Part shown: piece after piece, positions 27,901 to 36,739 of the stretch
Numbering within the stretch: the stretch's first letter is position 1
Layout of the letters: every line of letters begins with the position of its first letter
Source of the DNA: Rhodococcus sp. RD6.2
GTDB lineage: Bacteria; Actinomycetota; Actinomycetes; Mycobacteriales; Mycobacteriaceae
Assembly: GCF_001040705.1 (NCBI RefSeq)
Contig: NZ_CVQP01000011.1
Coordinates: 124,248 to 188,247, forward strand
DNA length: 64,000 nucleotides
Direction: 5' to 3'
The notes under the pieces: generated by a model
What the model was told of the DNA's origin: nothing
The model's database searches: none
Seen by the model: only the letters and a program-made list of their open reading frames with translations
Program-made: the position numbers and the translations under genes

Positions 27901-28584
27901 CGGGCCACCCAGGAGCGCCGCGCCAAGCGGGCGGAGAAGGATCTCGCGACACTGGGCAAGGTCAATCCCCTTGCACTCGAGGAGTTCGCGGCGCTGGAGG
28001 AGCGATACAACTTCCTCTCCACCCAGCTCGAGGACGTCAAGAACGCTCGGAAGGACCTGCTCGGTGTCGTCGCCGACGTCGACGCTCGCATTCTGCAGGT
28101 GTTCACGGAGGCGTGGCTGGACGTCGAACGCGAGTTCGTCGGGGTGTTCTCGAAGCTGTTCCCCGGCGGCGAGGGTCGGCTCGTGCTCACGGACCCGTCC
28201 GACATGCTCACCACCGGCATCGAGGTGGAGGCGCGCCCGCCGGGCAAGAAGGTCAAGCGGCTGTCGCTGCTGTCGGGCGGCGAGAAGTCGCTGACCGCCG
28301 TCGCGATGCTGGTCGCGATCTTCCGGGCCAGGCCATCGCCGTTCTACGTCATGGACGAGGTCGAAGCGGCGCTCGACGACACCAACCTGCGCCGGCTCAT
28401 CGGACTGTTCGAGCAGCTGCGCGAGAAGTCGCAGCTGATCGTCATCACGCACCAGAAGCCGACGATGGAGATCGCCGATGCACTGTACGGCGTGAGCATG
28501 CGCGGTGACGGCATCACGCAGGTGATCTCGCAGCGGCTGCGCGGCCACACCCTCGCGCCCGAGCCCGCCCCTGCTCAGCCCTGA
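24970..28584 (+). CDS. smc: SMC chromosome segregation ATPase
   Basis: This 1204-residue protein has the five-part SMC plan. The N-terminal head has Walker A GPNGSGKS (residues 31-38). A first coiled coil leads to a hinge near residues 510-650 ([15 protein letters not shown] to [12 protein letters not shown]), followed by a second coiled coil. The C-terminal head has the ABC signature [11 protein letters not shown] (about residue 1100) and Walker [13 protein letters not shown]. It compacts and resolves sister chromosomes together with ScpA and ScpB, which lie outside the window. The start is a GTG at 24970 on a likely leaderless mRNA. In M. tuberculosis ftsY follows directly; here a nine-kilobase accessory island intervenes, with a perfect palindrome just after the smc stop. 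Confidence 0.98.
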   Translation: MHLKSLTLKGFKSFASATTLRFEPGITCVVGPNGSGKSNILDALTWVMGEQGAKALRGGKMEDVIFAGTAGRAALGRAEVTLTIDNTDGALPIEYSEVSITRRMFRDGAGEYEINGTSCRLMDVQELLSDSGIGREMHVIVGQGRLSAILESRPEDRRAFIEEAAGVLKHRKRKEKAVRKLDSMQANLARLTDLTTELRRQLKPLGRQAEVARRAATVQADLRDARLRLAADDLVTKRTELATQTENEAVIRAQQEHVQAELEAASAELGAHEQALARLTPGAEAAGQTWFRLSALAERVGATVRIATERARHLDSDPVGQRGQDPDQLEAQADRVAAEELELQEAVEIARATLDAAKETLTDYEEAASAAERAHLAAVRAVADRREGLARLSGQVDTLRTRADSVDAEVARLTLAIDDARARGDAAQAEFESVQERIDELDAGELGLDSHHERSVVALDAAKARVTELQDAERAAGQEVASLRARIDALAIGLQQKDGAAWLLEHRSEDGLAGSLAARLSVTAGYEAAIAAALGPAAEAVAAESLADARAAVSALGQADAGRAAVVVSGAPVAEPPSGYTLPSGARPALDVITFPDSMRGALVALLGTIAVVDDLDVAAEIVAAQPQWRAVTRTGDLAGNGWVIGGSDRKPSTLEVQSAIEQSTVALADAERRSEDLTAALSGALAEREDRAETAEHALAALHESDAAMSAIYEQLGRLGQVARAAHAESDRLAAQRTAAETGREESITALRELEERLSLAQNEQSGVATDSGTDSAEREAAAAALAEARAVEVESRLTLRTAEERADSVRGKADSLRRAAHAEREARARAERALAARKNAAAVAAAVAESGAKVAAHLDTVVAAALAHRDELTRHRTERTQQVETVKERVRQYTGQLASLTDAVHRDEVARAQAATRIEQLEAVILEQHGMALDDLIAEYGPDVPLPPSELELAEYEQARERGDTVVAPTAMLYDRATQERRAKRAEKDLATLGKVNPLALEEFAALEERYNFLSTQLEDVKNARKDLLGVVADVDARILQVFTEAWLDVEREFVGVFSKLFPGGEGRLVLTDPSDMLTTGIEVEARPPGKKVKRLSLLSGGEKSLTAVAMLVAIFRARPSPFYVMDEVEAALDDTNLRRLIGLFEQLREKSQLIVITHQKPTMEIADALYGVSMRGDGITQVISQRLRGHTLAPEPAPAQP

Positions 28585-28611
28585 CCGCGGCGGCGAACCT
28601 CCCTGCGCTCC

Positions 28612-28659
28612 ACCGAATGTGGCGTTCAGTCACGTGAATGACTGAACGCCACATTCGGT
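28612..28659. repeat. Perfect 21-bp inverted repeat (terminator-like palindrome) after smc
   Basis: The arms 28612-28632 and 28639-28659 are exact reverse complements around the loop CGTGAA; the core reads GAATGTGGCGTTCAGTC. The long perfect stem suits a terminator for smc and for the convergent SDR gene. I recall similar GCGTTCA-containing palindromes scattered between genes in Rhodococcus, so it may be one copy of a dispersed REP-like element. It marks the left boundary of the island between smc and ftsY. Confidence 0.8.
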
Positions 28660-28680
28660 CGAGAAAGTGGGCTGACCGGG

Positions 28681-29457
28681 TTATCCGAGCTTGCGCAGGT
28701 CGGGGTAGTTGGTCAGCTCCCAGCCTCCGTCGACGACCAGGCTCGCGCCGGTGATGTAGCTGGCGTCGTCGCTCGCGAGGTAGAGGCACGGCCCGGCGAT
28801 CTCTTCGGGTGTTGCCGGCCGCGCCGCCGGGATGCGCTCGAGGAACATCTCCTTCGCCGGTTCGTAGGCCATGACCGGGGCGACGAGCGGGGTGTCGACG
28901 AGGCCGGGCAGGACCGCGTTGACGCGGATGCCGTCGGGTGCCAACTCGACCGCGGCGGTCTTGCTGAACATCACCACGCCCGCCTTGCCCGTGGAATAGG
29001 GGCTGCCCGCGGGCATCGGGACGACGGCGTTGAGGGACGACACGTTCACGATGGCGCCGCCGCGGCCGGACGCGCGGATGTGCCGGGCCTCGTGCTTGGT
29101 GCACAGGAACACGCCCTTCTGCACCAGATCGACCGTGAAGTCCCAGTCGGCCTCGTCGAGGTCGACGATCGCCCCGACCCGTGACGCACCCGCGACGTTG
29201 AACGCCAGGTCGATTCGACCGAACCGTTCCGCCGCGGCGGCGACGGCCGCCTCGACCTCCGCCTCCACGGTCACATCGGCCGGGGTGGGCAGGAAGGCGT
29301 CGCCGTACTCGCCCGCCATGCGGTCGAGGGCGTCCTTCGCGACGTCGAGTCCCGCAACGGTCGCGCCCTCGGCGAGCAGTCGAGCGGTGATCGCCTCACC
29401 GATGCCCGACGCGGCGCCGGTGACCACTGCGGTCTTACCCGCAAACCGATCGCTCAT
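28681..29457 (-). CDS. Short-chain dehydrogenase/reductase
   Basis: This 258-residue classical SDR has the cofactor motif TGAASGIG (residues ~14-21). NVAG replaces the usual NNAG. The catalytic Ser and the YSTGK motif lie in NVSSLNAVVPMPAGSPYSTGK. An Asp after the second strand (GLDVAKD) favours NAD over NADP. It should oxidise an alcohol or reduce a ketone. It is the last gene of the six-gene minus-strand operon and probably handles an intermediate of the pathway started by the flavin monooxygenase. The ATG at 29457 is preceded by ACGGAG. The substrate is unknown. Confidence 0.92.
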   Translation of the reverse strand: MSDRFAGKTAVVTGAASGIGEAITARLLAEGATVAGLDVAKDALDRMAGEYGDAFLPTPADVTVEAEVEAAVAAAAERFGRIDLAFNVAGASRVGAIVDLDEADWDFTVDLVQKGVFLCTKHEARHIRASGRGGAIVNVSSLNAVVPMPAGSPYSTGKAGVVMFSKTAAVELAPDGIRVNAVLPGLVDTPLVAPVMAYEPAKEMFLERIPAARPATPEEIAGPCLYLASDDASYITGASLVVDGGWELTNYPDLRKLG

Positions 29458-29508
29458 GTGTGAATCTCCGTTCCCGGTTGGGTTGTCGTTGTGGTGCAGA
29501 GGTGTTCG

Positions 29509-31257
29509 CTACGTGGTGCTGGAGCGGAGGAACTCACCGGTCCGACGCCTCCCGAGGACGGGCGCGGCCTCGCCGTCACCGAACACGTACTCGCCGCCCA
29601 CGAACACCGCCGTCACCGTCGCGTCGTTGCGGTTGACCATGCGGGACAGGTTGTCGAATTCGGCGATCGGGTTCTCCGAGTACGTCTCGAGCGATTCGTC
29701 GAGTCGGTCGGGGTCGATCACGACCAGGTCGGCGCGGTCACCCTCGCGCAGGTGCCCGGCGTCGAGGCCGTACCAGTCGGCGAGTTCCCCGGTGAGGCGG
29801 TGCACCGCGTGTTCCACGGTGACGAACGGCTGACCGGCGCGTTGCGCATCGCGGACACGGCGCAGGAATCGCAGTCCGTAGTTGTAGAACGCCATGTTCC
29901 GCAGGTGGGCGCCCGCGTCGGAGAAGCCGAGCTGCACACCGGGATCCGCGGCGAGCGTGTTCAACACCTCGGGCCGGTGGTTCGAGATCGTGGTCCGCCA
30001 GCGCACCTTGGAGCCGTACTCGACGACGAGGTCGAGGAACGCGTCGACGGGATGGACGCCGCCGCGGTCGACCCCGACCTGACCGAACGTCTTGCCGATC
30101 ACCGACTCGTCGGGGCACTCTACGATCTCGGCGTCGAAGAAGTCGCGATGCCACACGCGCGGCCCGTACTTCTTGTCGTAGTCCTTGCGGAACCGCCTGC
30201 GATACCCCTCGTCGGCGAGCAGTGCGCGCTGCTCGTCGATCTGATTGGACAGGTGCAGTGCCGCCGCACCGGACCCGAACTCCTCGAACACGGGCAGGTC
30301 GATGCCGTCCGAGTACACCTCGAACGGCACCGGCAGGTGCTGCCATCGGAAGTCGCCGCCGAGCCGGTTGATCACCTTCGCCATCACCGGGAAGATGTGC
30401 ACCACCGCGGGAATGGCCTTGACGTCGGCCGCGGAGAGCAGGCTGACCTTCAGGCGAGGCCGCCCGATCCCGAGGCTGCTCAGCGCCATCGAGAACATGC
30501 TCTGTGGGCGCGCCACGTCCGGTCCGCCCTGCAGTGCCCGGCCGCGGCGCCGCAGGATCGCGTTGAGCCTGCGGCGTTCCTTGCGGCCCGCGTAGGTCGA
30601 CGGGAGCGTGCGCGAGCGGCAGACCTCGCCGTCGAGTTTGTCGAACAGCAACTGCTGCGACGACATTCCGACGAAGCCGGCGTCGAGTGCCTCGGTGAGC
30701 TGGGCCTCCATCGTCGCGAGCTCGGACTCGGTCGGACGGACCTCCTTGCGGGTCGCCCTGTCCAGACCCATGAGCGCCGACCGGATGTCGGAGTGCCCGA
30801 TGAACGCCGCGACGTTCGGGCCGAGTGGCCGGTCTTCGAGCGCCGTGACGTACTCGCGCGCCGACGTCCAGGTCTTGGCGCTCTCGAGCGCGTCGACGAC
30901 GTGCCTGCGGGGGATGGCCTCGACCCGGCCGAACAGGTCGCCCGCGTCGGACGGACCGACGTGCACCGTGGAGAGTGAACACGATCCGACGAACACCGTC
31001 GTCACACCGTGTCGCACCGACTCGGTCAGCTCCGGGCGGAGCAGAACCTCGACGTCGTAGTGGGTGTGGATGTCGAGGAAGCCCGGCATCACCCACTTTC
31101 CGGCCGCGTCGACCACCCGGGGGCAGTCGGTGGCGTCGAGTGGCGCAGCCGAGACCGACACCACCCGGCCGCCTCGGATGCCGAGGTTACGTACCTCGGG
31201 TCGAGCTCCGGTTCCGTCGAACCAGAGTCCGTTCTCGACGATCGCGTCGTACGTCAT
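29509..31257 (-). CDS. N-acyl-D-amino-acid deacylase-like amidohydrolase
   Basis: This 582-residue metal-dependent hydrolase belongs to the amidohydrolase superfamily, D-aminoacylase branch. The N-terminal beta domain is followed by the metal-binding HTHYD (residue ~65), then SVRHGVTTVFVGSCSLS. Later motifs are ISNHRPEVLN, FSDAGAHLRN and the C-terminal GDRADLVVID. The overall length exceeds D-aminoacylase (about 480-495) because of an insert around residues 215-330. The exact amide or cyclic substrate is unknown. Its place between the acyl-CoA ligase and SDR suggests it hydrolyses a pathway intermediate or an amide-linked substrate rather than a D-amino acid. The ATG at 31257 follows GGGAAG. 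Confidence 0.88.
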   Translation of the reverse strand: MTYDAIVENGLWFDGTGARPEVRNLGIRGGRVVSVSAAPLDATDCPRVVDAAGKWVMPGFLDIHTHYDVEVLLRPELTESVRHGVTTVFVGSCSLSTVHVGPSDAGDLFGRVEAIPRRHVVDALESAKTWTSAREYVTALEDRPLGPNVAAFIGHSDIRSALMGLDRATRKEVRPTESELATMEAQLTEALDAGFVGMSSQQLLFDKLDGEVCRSRTLPSTYAGRKERRRLNAILRRRGRALQGGPDVARPQSMFSMALSSLGIGRPRLKVSLLSAADVKAIPAVVHIFPVMAKVINRLGGDFRWQHLPVPFEVYSDGIDLPVFEEFGSGAAALHLSNQIDEQRALLADEGYRRRFRKDYDKKYGPRVWHRDFFDAEIVECPDESVIGKTFGQVGVDRGGVHPVDAFLDLVVEYGSKVRWRTTISNHRPEVLNTLAADPGVQLGFSDAGAHLRNMAFYNYGLRFLRRVRDAQRAGQPFVTVEHAVHRLTGELADWYGLDAGHLREGDRADLVVIDPDRLDESLETYSENPIAEFDNLSRMVNRNDATVTAVFVGGEYVFGDGEAAPVLGRRRTGEFLRSSTT

Positions 31258-31304
31258 TGGAAGATCACTTCCCTTTCAGCGCAGTGTGTTCGGGCTCGAG
31301 GCGG

Positions 31305-32966
31305 TCAAACGACGATCAGGGTACGGATCGCCTTCCCAGTGGCGTTGCGGGGTAGCGGTTCGTCGGTGAGCCGCCACCGGGTCGGGACCTTGAAGTAGGC
31401 GAGGCGGTCCGCGGTGAACGCCTGCAGATCGGCCTCGGTCACGGAGTGTCCCGGCCGGGTCACGACCAGTGCCGTGACCTCCTGTCCGAGGTCGGGGTGC
31501 TCGGCGCCGACGACGGCGCACTCGGCCACCGCCGGATGCTCGTCGAGACACTGCTCGATCTCGACCGGGTAGACGTTCTCCCCGCCGCGCAGGATCAGGT
31601 CGGAGCGGCGGCCGGTCAGGCGAACCATGCCGTTCTCGATCACCCCGAAATCGCCCGTCCGCAGCCACCGGTCGGCGGTGATGGCGGCGGCCGTGGCGGC
31701 CTCGTCGTTCCAGTAGCCGAGCATCACGTACGGGCTGCGGACGCAGATCTCGCCCTCGATGCCGTCGGCCACCGGATGTCCGAGCGGGTCACGGATTTCC
31801 GCCGTGACTCCGATGATCGGCTTGCCGAGCGTCCCGGGGTGCGCCTGCAGATCGAGCGGACTCGCGACCGACACCGCGGTGCTGCACTCGGTGAGCCCGT
31901 AGCTGTCCACCAGCGCATTCGCCGCGAAGGGGAGCTTGTCCCGGAGGCGCTGCTGGAATGCGGGCGACGACGGCGCGGAGGCGAGGGCGAACGAGGTCAG
32001 CGACGACAGGTCGTAGCGCGAGAGGTCCTCGTGCTCGAGCAATCGGTTCGCCATCGTGGGCACCGCACCCCAGTTGGTCACGCGTTCGCGTTCGATCAGC
32101 CCCAGCGCCCGATCGGCATCGAACGAGCCCTGGTAGATCACCACCGCGCCGCCGGTCGCCAGCCGCGGGACCACGAGGTTGTGCAGGCTGGCGATGTGGA
32201 ACAGCGGCGAGGTCAGCAGGTACCGCAGGTTGCTCGGCGCCGTCGAGTTCGGGTCGCCACCGGTGAACGCCGCGAGCAGCGCGTCGCTGTAGCGGTGGTA
32301 GTCGATGACCGCGAGCAGGTTGCGGTGCGAGTGCACGGCGCCCTTCGGTCGGCCACTGGTGCCGCTCGTGTAGAGGATCACCGCGGGATCGTCCTCGGCC
32401 ACAGACACATCCGGGCGTTCGGCGCCGGCGTGCTCCGCGATGAGACGGGGGAGGTCGTCCTCCATCGTCAGCACCGGGATGTCGACGTCGAGGCCGTCCA
32501 GCAGCGCGGCGCGCTTGGCGTCGACGATCAGGACCGCGGGCCGGGTGTGCGTGAGTCCGTACTCGATCTCGCGCGGCACCCACCAGGCGTTGAAGCCGAC
32601 GGCGATCGCGCCGAGGGCCTGCGCGGCCCAGAACGAGACCACCCACTCGGGGGTGTTGGCGGCCAGGATGCCGATCCGGTCGCCCGGCTCGACGCCGTAC
32701 TTCTCGCGCAGTGCCGTCGCGAGGGCGTAGGCGGCCGCGCCGTGTTCGGCGTAGCTCAGCCGACGGTCCTCGGTGACCAGGTAGTCGCGGTCACCGTAGG
32801 CGAGGGAGGCCGCGAGGACGTCGCCGAGCGAGCGGTCCCGGGTCTTCATCACCGGGATCTCGGCGCCGAGCACCGTCTCGGGCACGAGCTCGAATCGCTT
32901 GCCGGGCCCGGTGAGTCCGGCCGTCACGGTCGCGATGTAGGCCTGGAGGTCAAAGGAATCTGTCAC
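31305..32966 (-). CDS. AMP-forming acyl-CoA synthetase
   Basis: This 553-residue adenylate-forming enzyme has the phosphate loop [12 protein letters not shown], the A5 motif DSYGLTECS, the A7/A8 region [19 protein letters not shown] and the catalytic C-terminal Lys in [11 protein letters not shown]. It activates a carboxylic acid to its CoA thioester. The operon context (monooxygenase, esterase, alcohol dehydrogenase) suggests it activates the acid released after Baeyer-Villiger-type cleavage, as FadD13 is placed in the mymA operon of M. tuberculosis. The start is a GTG at 32966 preceded by GAGAGGAA. Chain-length preference is not readable. Confidence 0.94.
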   Translation of the reverse strand: MTDSFDLQAYIATVTAGLTGPGKRFELVPETVLGAEIPVMKTRDRSLGDVLAASLAYGDRDYLVTEDRRLSYAEHGAAAYALATALREKYGVEPGDRIGILAANTPEWVVSFWAAQALGAIAVGFNAWWVPREIEYGLTHTRPAVLIVDAKRAALLDGLDVDIPVLTMEDDLPRLIAEHAGAERPDVSVAEDDPAVILYTSGTSGRPKGAVHSHRNLLAVIDYHRYSDALLAAFTGGDPNSTAPSNLRYLLTSPLFHIASLHNLVVPRLATGGAVVIYQGSFDADRALGLIERERVTNWGAVPTMANRLLEHEDLSRYDLSSLTSFALASAPSSPAFQQRLRDKLPFAANALVDSYGLTECSTAVSVASPLDLQAHPGTLGKPIIGVTAEIRDPLGHPVADGIEGEICVRSPYVMLGYWNDEAATAAAITADRWLRTGDFGVIENGMVRLTGRRSDLILRGGENVYPVEIEQCLDEHPAVAECAVVGAEHPDLGQEVTALVVTRPGHSVTEADLQAFTADRLAYFKVPTRWRLTDEPLPRNATGKAIRTLIVV

Positions 32967-32993
32967 GGTCGTTCCTCTCGATCGTGGTGGTGG

Positions 32994-34034
32994 TCAGGGG
33001 ACGAGGACCGCGCGACCGCGGATCTGCCCGGACTCGAGACGGTCCAGAGCGGTCCGGGCGTCGGCGAGGTCGAACCGTTCCACTTCGACGGTGAGCCGCC
33101 CCGAATTCGCCAGTGCGATCGAGTCGACGAGGTCGCTCCTGGTGCCGCCGTACGACTTCCGGACGGACGCGCCCCACGGCCAGCCCGGGCCGCCGGCCGG
33201 TTCGGCCGTCACACCGGGGACTCCGCCGCCGAGGCCGATCATTCGGTAGGCGCCGTTCGGTGCCACGGACGCCACCGACATCTGCGCGGTCGCGTCGATC
33301 CCGACGAAGTCGAACACCGCGTCGGCTCCGCGTCCGTCGGTGAGGTCGAGGATCTGCTTGGCTGTGTCGGAACCGGATTCGATCGTGATCTCGGCGCCGC
33401 ATCGCTTCGCGAGGTCCAGCTGCGTCTCGCCGACGTCGACCGCGACGATCCGGGTGGCACTGAGCGCGCCGAGGATCTGCACGGCGACGTGTCCGAGCCC
33501 GCCGACACCGATCACAACGGCGGTCGAGCCGGGATGCAGATGCTCCCTGGCTCCCCGGATCGCGTGATAGCTGGTGAGGGCGGCATCGGCCATCGGTGCC
33601 GCCTGGAGGAAGTCCAGGTCGCCGATGGGAACGAACGAGCGTGCCGGGACCCGGACGTACTCGGCCATACCGCCGTCCGGGCCGAGCCCGGGGCACGGCG
33701 GCATCGCCGTCCGGCCCGCGGCCAGGCAGACGTTCTCGTTGCCCGCGATGCACTCCCGGCAGACACCGCACGACCAGCACAGGTACACGATCCCGCGCTC
33801 GCCGACCACGCGCCCGTCGACCTCGGAGCCCATGGCCTCGACGGTGCCGGCGATCTCGTGGCCGAGGGTGAGCGGTTCCTCGCGCATCTTGTACGGGAAG
33901 TGCAGCAGGTGCAGATCCGAATGGCAGATCCCGGCCGCGCCGACCCGGATCAGCAGGTCGGACGGGCCGATTTCCGGCACCGGGACCTCGCGGACCTCGA
34001 GGACGCCGGGGTCGGTCAGTTGCAGTGCCCGCAT
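32994..34034 (-). CDS. Zinc-dependent alcohol dehydrogenase (MDR family)
   Basis: This 346-residue oxidoreductase has a catalytic zinc site with Cys37 (GICHSD) and His59-Glu60 (GHE). A structural zinc lobe carries four Cys in CWSCGVCRECIAGNENVC, and a Rossmann motif GVGGLGHVAVQIL follows. It oxidises an alcohol to an aldehyde or ketone with NAD(P). The ATG at 34034 overlaps the stop of the upstream esterase-like gene by one base (TGATG), showing translational coupling. In the pathway it would act on the alcohol freed by ester hydrolysis. Resembles mycobacterial AdhD of the mymA operon in role; closeness of homology is not tested. Confidence 0.93.
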   Translation of the reverse strand: MRALQLTDPGVLEVREVPVPEIGPSDLLIRVGAAGICHSDLHLLHFPYKMREEPLTLGHEIAGTVEAMGSEVDGRVVGERGIVYLCWSCGVCRECIAGNENVCLAAGRTAMPPCPGLGPDGGMAEYVRVPARSFVPIGDLDFLQAAPMADAALTSYHAIRGAREHLHPGSTAVVIGVGGLGHVAVQILGALSATRIVAVDVGETQLDLAKRCGAEITIESGSDTAKQILDLTDGRGADAVFDFVGIDATAQMSVASVAPNGAYRMIGLGGGVPGVTAEPAGGPGWPWGASVRKSYGGTRSDLVDSIALANSGRLTVEVERFDLADARTALDRLESGQIRGRAVLVP

Positions 34035-35173
34035 CACGCCACCGCCCCGAAGGCCGCGCCGAGGTAGGCGTCCGCGCGGTCGGATCCGATCAACCCCGGT
34101 GCCATCCTGTTCATCGCGTACGCGAAGGTGATGCCGCGGTCGAGGTCGTTGACGACGAACGATCCGCCCACGCCAGCCCACCAGCAGACCCGGCCGTCGG
34201 GGACGGCGGGCGCCGTTTGCGCGTGCGGCAGCCCGTACCCGATGCCGAACCGCAGGGGGGTCAGGATCCCGAGGTCGATACCGTCGGCCTGCTGCCGGAA
34301 GATGGCGTCGACGGTGTCCGGTGACAGCCAGGTCTTGCCGTCGAGCACGCCGCCACCGGAGACGATCGACTGCAGCCGCGCAATGGAACGTGCGTTGCCG
34401 TGACCGTTGACCGCCCCGATCTCGGCCTGCCGCCACTCCGGGTCGGAGGTGCGTTCGTAGTCGAGCAGGGGACAGGTCAGCGTCTTGACCAGGATGCTGT
34501 CCTGGTCGAGGGTTGCCATGTCGAACTCGACGGCGGGCGGCGGGACCAGCGGTGCGATGCGGGCGAAATACTCCGGGCCGGTACCGATGTGGAAGTCGGC
34601 TCCGAGGGGGCCCGCCAACTCGTCGGCGAAGAACCGGCCGAGCGTCCGGCCGTCGATGCGCCGGATCACCTCACCGACCAGGTGGCCGTAGTTGAGTGCG
34701 TGGTAGCCCGACGCGGTGCCCGGCTCCCACCAGGGCGCCTGCGATGCCAGCCGCGCGACGGCGGAGTCGTGGTCGTAGATGTCGGCGAGTTCCATGGGAC
34801 GCTCCCAGCCGGAGACACCCGACGTGTGCGAGAGCAGGTGCCGGATCTCGATGTCCGCCTTGCCGTTCGCTGCGAACTCCGGCCAGTAGTGGGCCACCTT
34901 CTCGTCCAGGTCCAGCAGCCCGCGGTCCACCAGGAGTAGCGCGCTGAGCGCGGTCATCGTCTTGGTGATGGAGAAGACGTTGACGATGGTGTCCTCGGTC
35001 CACGGTGTGGTCCGGTCCTGGTCGGTGTGCCCGCCCCAGATGTCGACGACGGGTTCGCCGTCGACGGTCACGCAGATGGATGCGCCGAGTTCCTCACCGG
35101 ACTCGAGCTGCTTCTCCAGCGCATCGCGAACCGGTTCGAAGCCGTCCGCGCAGAATCCCTCTGTCGTTGCCAT
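34034..35173 (-). CDS. Serine hydrolase of the beta-lactamase/class VIII esterase fold
   Basis: This 379-residue cytoplasmic hydrolase has the SxxK motif SITK (Ser68, Lys71) and a Tyr motif in SGYHALNYG, the hallmarks of class C beta-lactamase-like esterases (EstB-type). A C-terminal WAGVGGSF segment takes the place of the KTG box. No signal peptide is visible, so cleavage of an intracellular ester or lactone is more likely than a role in peptidoglycan or antibiotic resistance. It directly follows the flavin monooxygenase and would hydrolyse its ester product. The ATG at 35173 is 11 bases after the monooxygenase stop. Confidence 0.9.
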   Translation of the reverse strand: MATTEGFCADGFEPVRDALEKQLESGEELGASICVTVDGEPVVDIWGGHTDQDRTTPWTEDTIVNVFSITKTMTALSALLLVDRGLLDLDEKVAHYWPEFAANGKADIEIRHLLSHTSGVSGWERPMELADIYDHDSAVARLASQAPWWEPGTASGYHALNYGHLVGEVIRRIDGRTLGRFFADELAGPLGADFHIGTGPEYFARIAPLVPPPAVEFDMATLDQDSILVKTLTCPLLDYERTSDPEWRQAEIGAVNGHGNARSIARLQSIVSGGGVLDGKTWLSPDTVDAIFRQQADGIDLGILTPLRFGIGYGLPHAQTAPAVPDGRVCWWAGVGGSFVVNDLDRGITFAYAMNRMAPGLIGSDRADAYLGAAFGAVA

Positions 35174-35184
35174 GTGTCGGTTCC

Positions 35185-36552
35185 TCACACCTTCTGCAGC
35201 GCACGGGCCGGGACGGGCAGTGTGTATCCCGCGGCCTGGGCCCGCTTGCCGCCGTCGACGATTTCCTTCTTCAGATTCCGCACGTACGGATCGAACTCGC
35301 ACTGGATGGTGTGGCGCGGGGAGTCGTAGTAGGGGCCGAGGTAGTACTTCTCGTCGGCGGCGAGGACGGATTGCATCTCGGTCGGTGAGGGCGGCAGGTA
35401 CTTGCCCGCCAGGTAGGCGGCGACGAGCTTGCTCTGCTGCTCGGCGAAGTTCACCAGTGTCGGCATCGGCTGCGCGAGGCCCATGAAGAAGAGGTTGTCG
35501 ATGCCCGGCTTCATCATGCGCTTGAACAGCGGGAAGCGGTTCTTGGCGTCGGGCAGGAGGTTCGGATCAGTGAAGAAAGGGAAGCTGATGTGGTAGCCGG
35601 TGGCGCAGACGATGACGTCGACGTCCTCGGTGCTTCCGTCGGCGAAGCGCACCTGCTTGCCTTCCAGCGCGGTGATTGCGGGCTTGAACGCGATGTCACC
35701 GGAACCGGCCTTGCCGAGGAACTCGCCGCTCGCGGACGGGTGCGCCTCGAAGGGCTGATGGTCGGGCTTGGGCAGGCCGTAACCCTCCATGGGGCCGAGG
35801 TTCTTGTTGAGGAAGCGTCGCTTGAGAGCGAGGCCGATCGGGCGGGGAATCCACGCGGGCATCGTCATCTTGTCGCCCGCCACGCCCTTCAGGTACTTGG
35901 GCAGCACCCAGACGCCGCGGCGCGCCGAGACCGTCAGCTTCTTGGCGAGAAACCGCTGCGAGAGTTCGGACGCGATGTCGAGGCCGGAGTTGCCCATTCC
36001 CACCACCACGACGTTCTTGCCGCGCATGTCGATCGGGTCGAACGGGTCGTTGTACTCGTGGCTGTGGATCAGGGTGCCGTCGAACTGTCCGGGGTAGTCC
36101 GGGGTGTTCGGGTCCCAGTGGTGCCCATTGCACACGATCAGAGCGTCGTAGGCGCGCGTCTCGCCCGTTGACAGGGTGATCGTCCACAGTCCGTCCGGGC
36201 CGCGTTCGGCATGGTCCACGGAGGTGTTGAAGGTGATCTTGTCCCGCAGGCCGAAATGCGCGACGTAGTCCTTGAAGTACTGGAACAGCAGCGAGTGGTG
36301 CGGGAAGTCGGGCCACTCGGCGGGAACCGGGAAGTCCTCGAACGCCAGCCGCCACTTCGAGGTGTCGATGTGCAGGCTCTGGTAGCAGGCCGACATGCCG
36401 TTCGGGTTCTTGTAGTACCAGTTGCCGCCGACCTCGTCGGATGCCTCGAAGCAGTCGAACGGGACGCCGTGGTCCTGCAACCGTTTGGCGGTGGTGATCC
36501 CGGATGGGCCTGCGCCGATGATGCAGACCTTCGGCGGTGTCGTGGTGTCCAT
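35185..36552 (-). CDS. Flavin-containing / Baeyer-Villiger-type monooxygenase
   Basis: This 455-residue class B flavoprotein monooxygenase has a FAD-binding GAGPSG (residues 13-18), the FMO/BVMO fingerprint region FDGTLIHSHEYNDP, an NADPH-binding GMGNSG, and ATGYHISFPFF. It inserts oxygen into ketones (giving esters) or oxidises heteroatoms using NADPH and O2. It is the first gene of the six-gene operon and is divergent from a TetR regulator. M. tuberculosis MymA (Rv3083) heads a similar operon. The ATG at 36552 has AAGGA about ten bases upstream; an in-frame upstream start would read through the promoter and was rejected. The substrate is unknown. Confidence 0.93.
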   Translation of the reverse strand: MDTTTPPKVCIIGAGPSGITTAKRLQDHGVPFDCFEASDEVGGNWYYKNPNGMSACYQSLHIDTSKWRLAFEDFPVPAEWPDFPHHSLLFQYFKDYVAHFGLRDKITFNTSVDHAERGPDGLWTITLSTGETRAYDALIVCNGHHWDPNTPDYPGQFDGTLIHSHEYNDPFDPIDMRGKNVVVVGMGNSGLDIASELSQRFLAKKLTVSARRGVWVLPKYLKGVAGDKMTMPAWIPRPIGLALKRRFLNKNLGPMEGYGLPKPDHQPFEAHPSASGEFLGKAGSGDIAFKPAITALEGKQVRFADGSTEDVDVIVCATGYHISFPFFTDPNLLPDAKNRFPLFKRMMKPGIDNLFFMGLAQPMPTLVNFAEQQSKLVAAYLAGKYLPPSPTEMQSVLAADEKYYLGPYYDSPRHTIQCEFDPYVRNLKKEIVDGGKRAQAAGYTLPVPARALQKV

Positions 36553-36643
36553 GGTGTTCGTCCTTCTGCGCGTGGTGGTGGCCGTGCTCCGGTCGGCGGC
36601 GATGGGCGGGCCGAATGAGCAGCCGCAAATGTGACCTAGGCCA

Positions 36644-36671
36644 TACCTTAGCGTTCGCTGACGCACTGTCA
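36644..36671 (-). promoter_or_regulatory. Candidate promoter of the monooxygenase operon
   Basis: On the minus strand TTGACA (36671-36666) is followed after 16 bases by TAAGGT (36649-36644), a near-consensus -35/-10 pair. It lies about 90 bases before the monooxygenase ATG. Nearby on the plus strand TCAAGTGAAAATC (from 36668) and TCTTGTGAAAGTC (from 36687) form an imperfect direct repeat that could bind the divergent TetR protein. Confidence 0.5.
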
Positions 36672-36739
36672 AGTGAAAATCGGGACGTCTTGTGAAAGTC
36701 GTTGCGCTCAGTGAATGGGCAGAAGGTAGCCTTGGGCGC

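Noticed and set aside
24904-28548. A 1214-codon open frame antisense to smc
   Set aside because: It is the complementary-strand shadow of smc in high-GC DNA. Composition is dominated by Arg, Gly, His and Val without domain motifs, while the plus strand has complete SMC motifs.
34034-35173. Antibiotic-resistance beta-lactamase
   Set aside because: SxxK and a Tyr motif are present, but there is no signal peptide and no KTG box, and it is placed in a catabolic operon. An intracellular esterase is more likely.
36692-36739. Longer TetR start at a GTG at 36692
   Set aside because: The added 16 residues are not TetR-like, and the region carries the divergent promoter and candidate operator. The ATG at 36740 gives the usual N-terminus.
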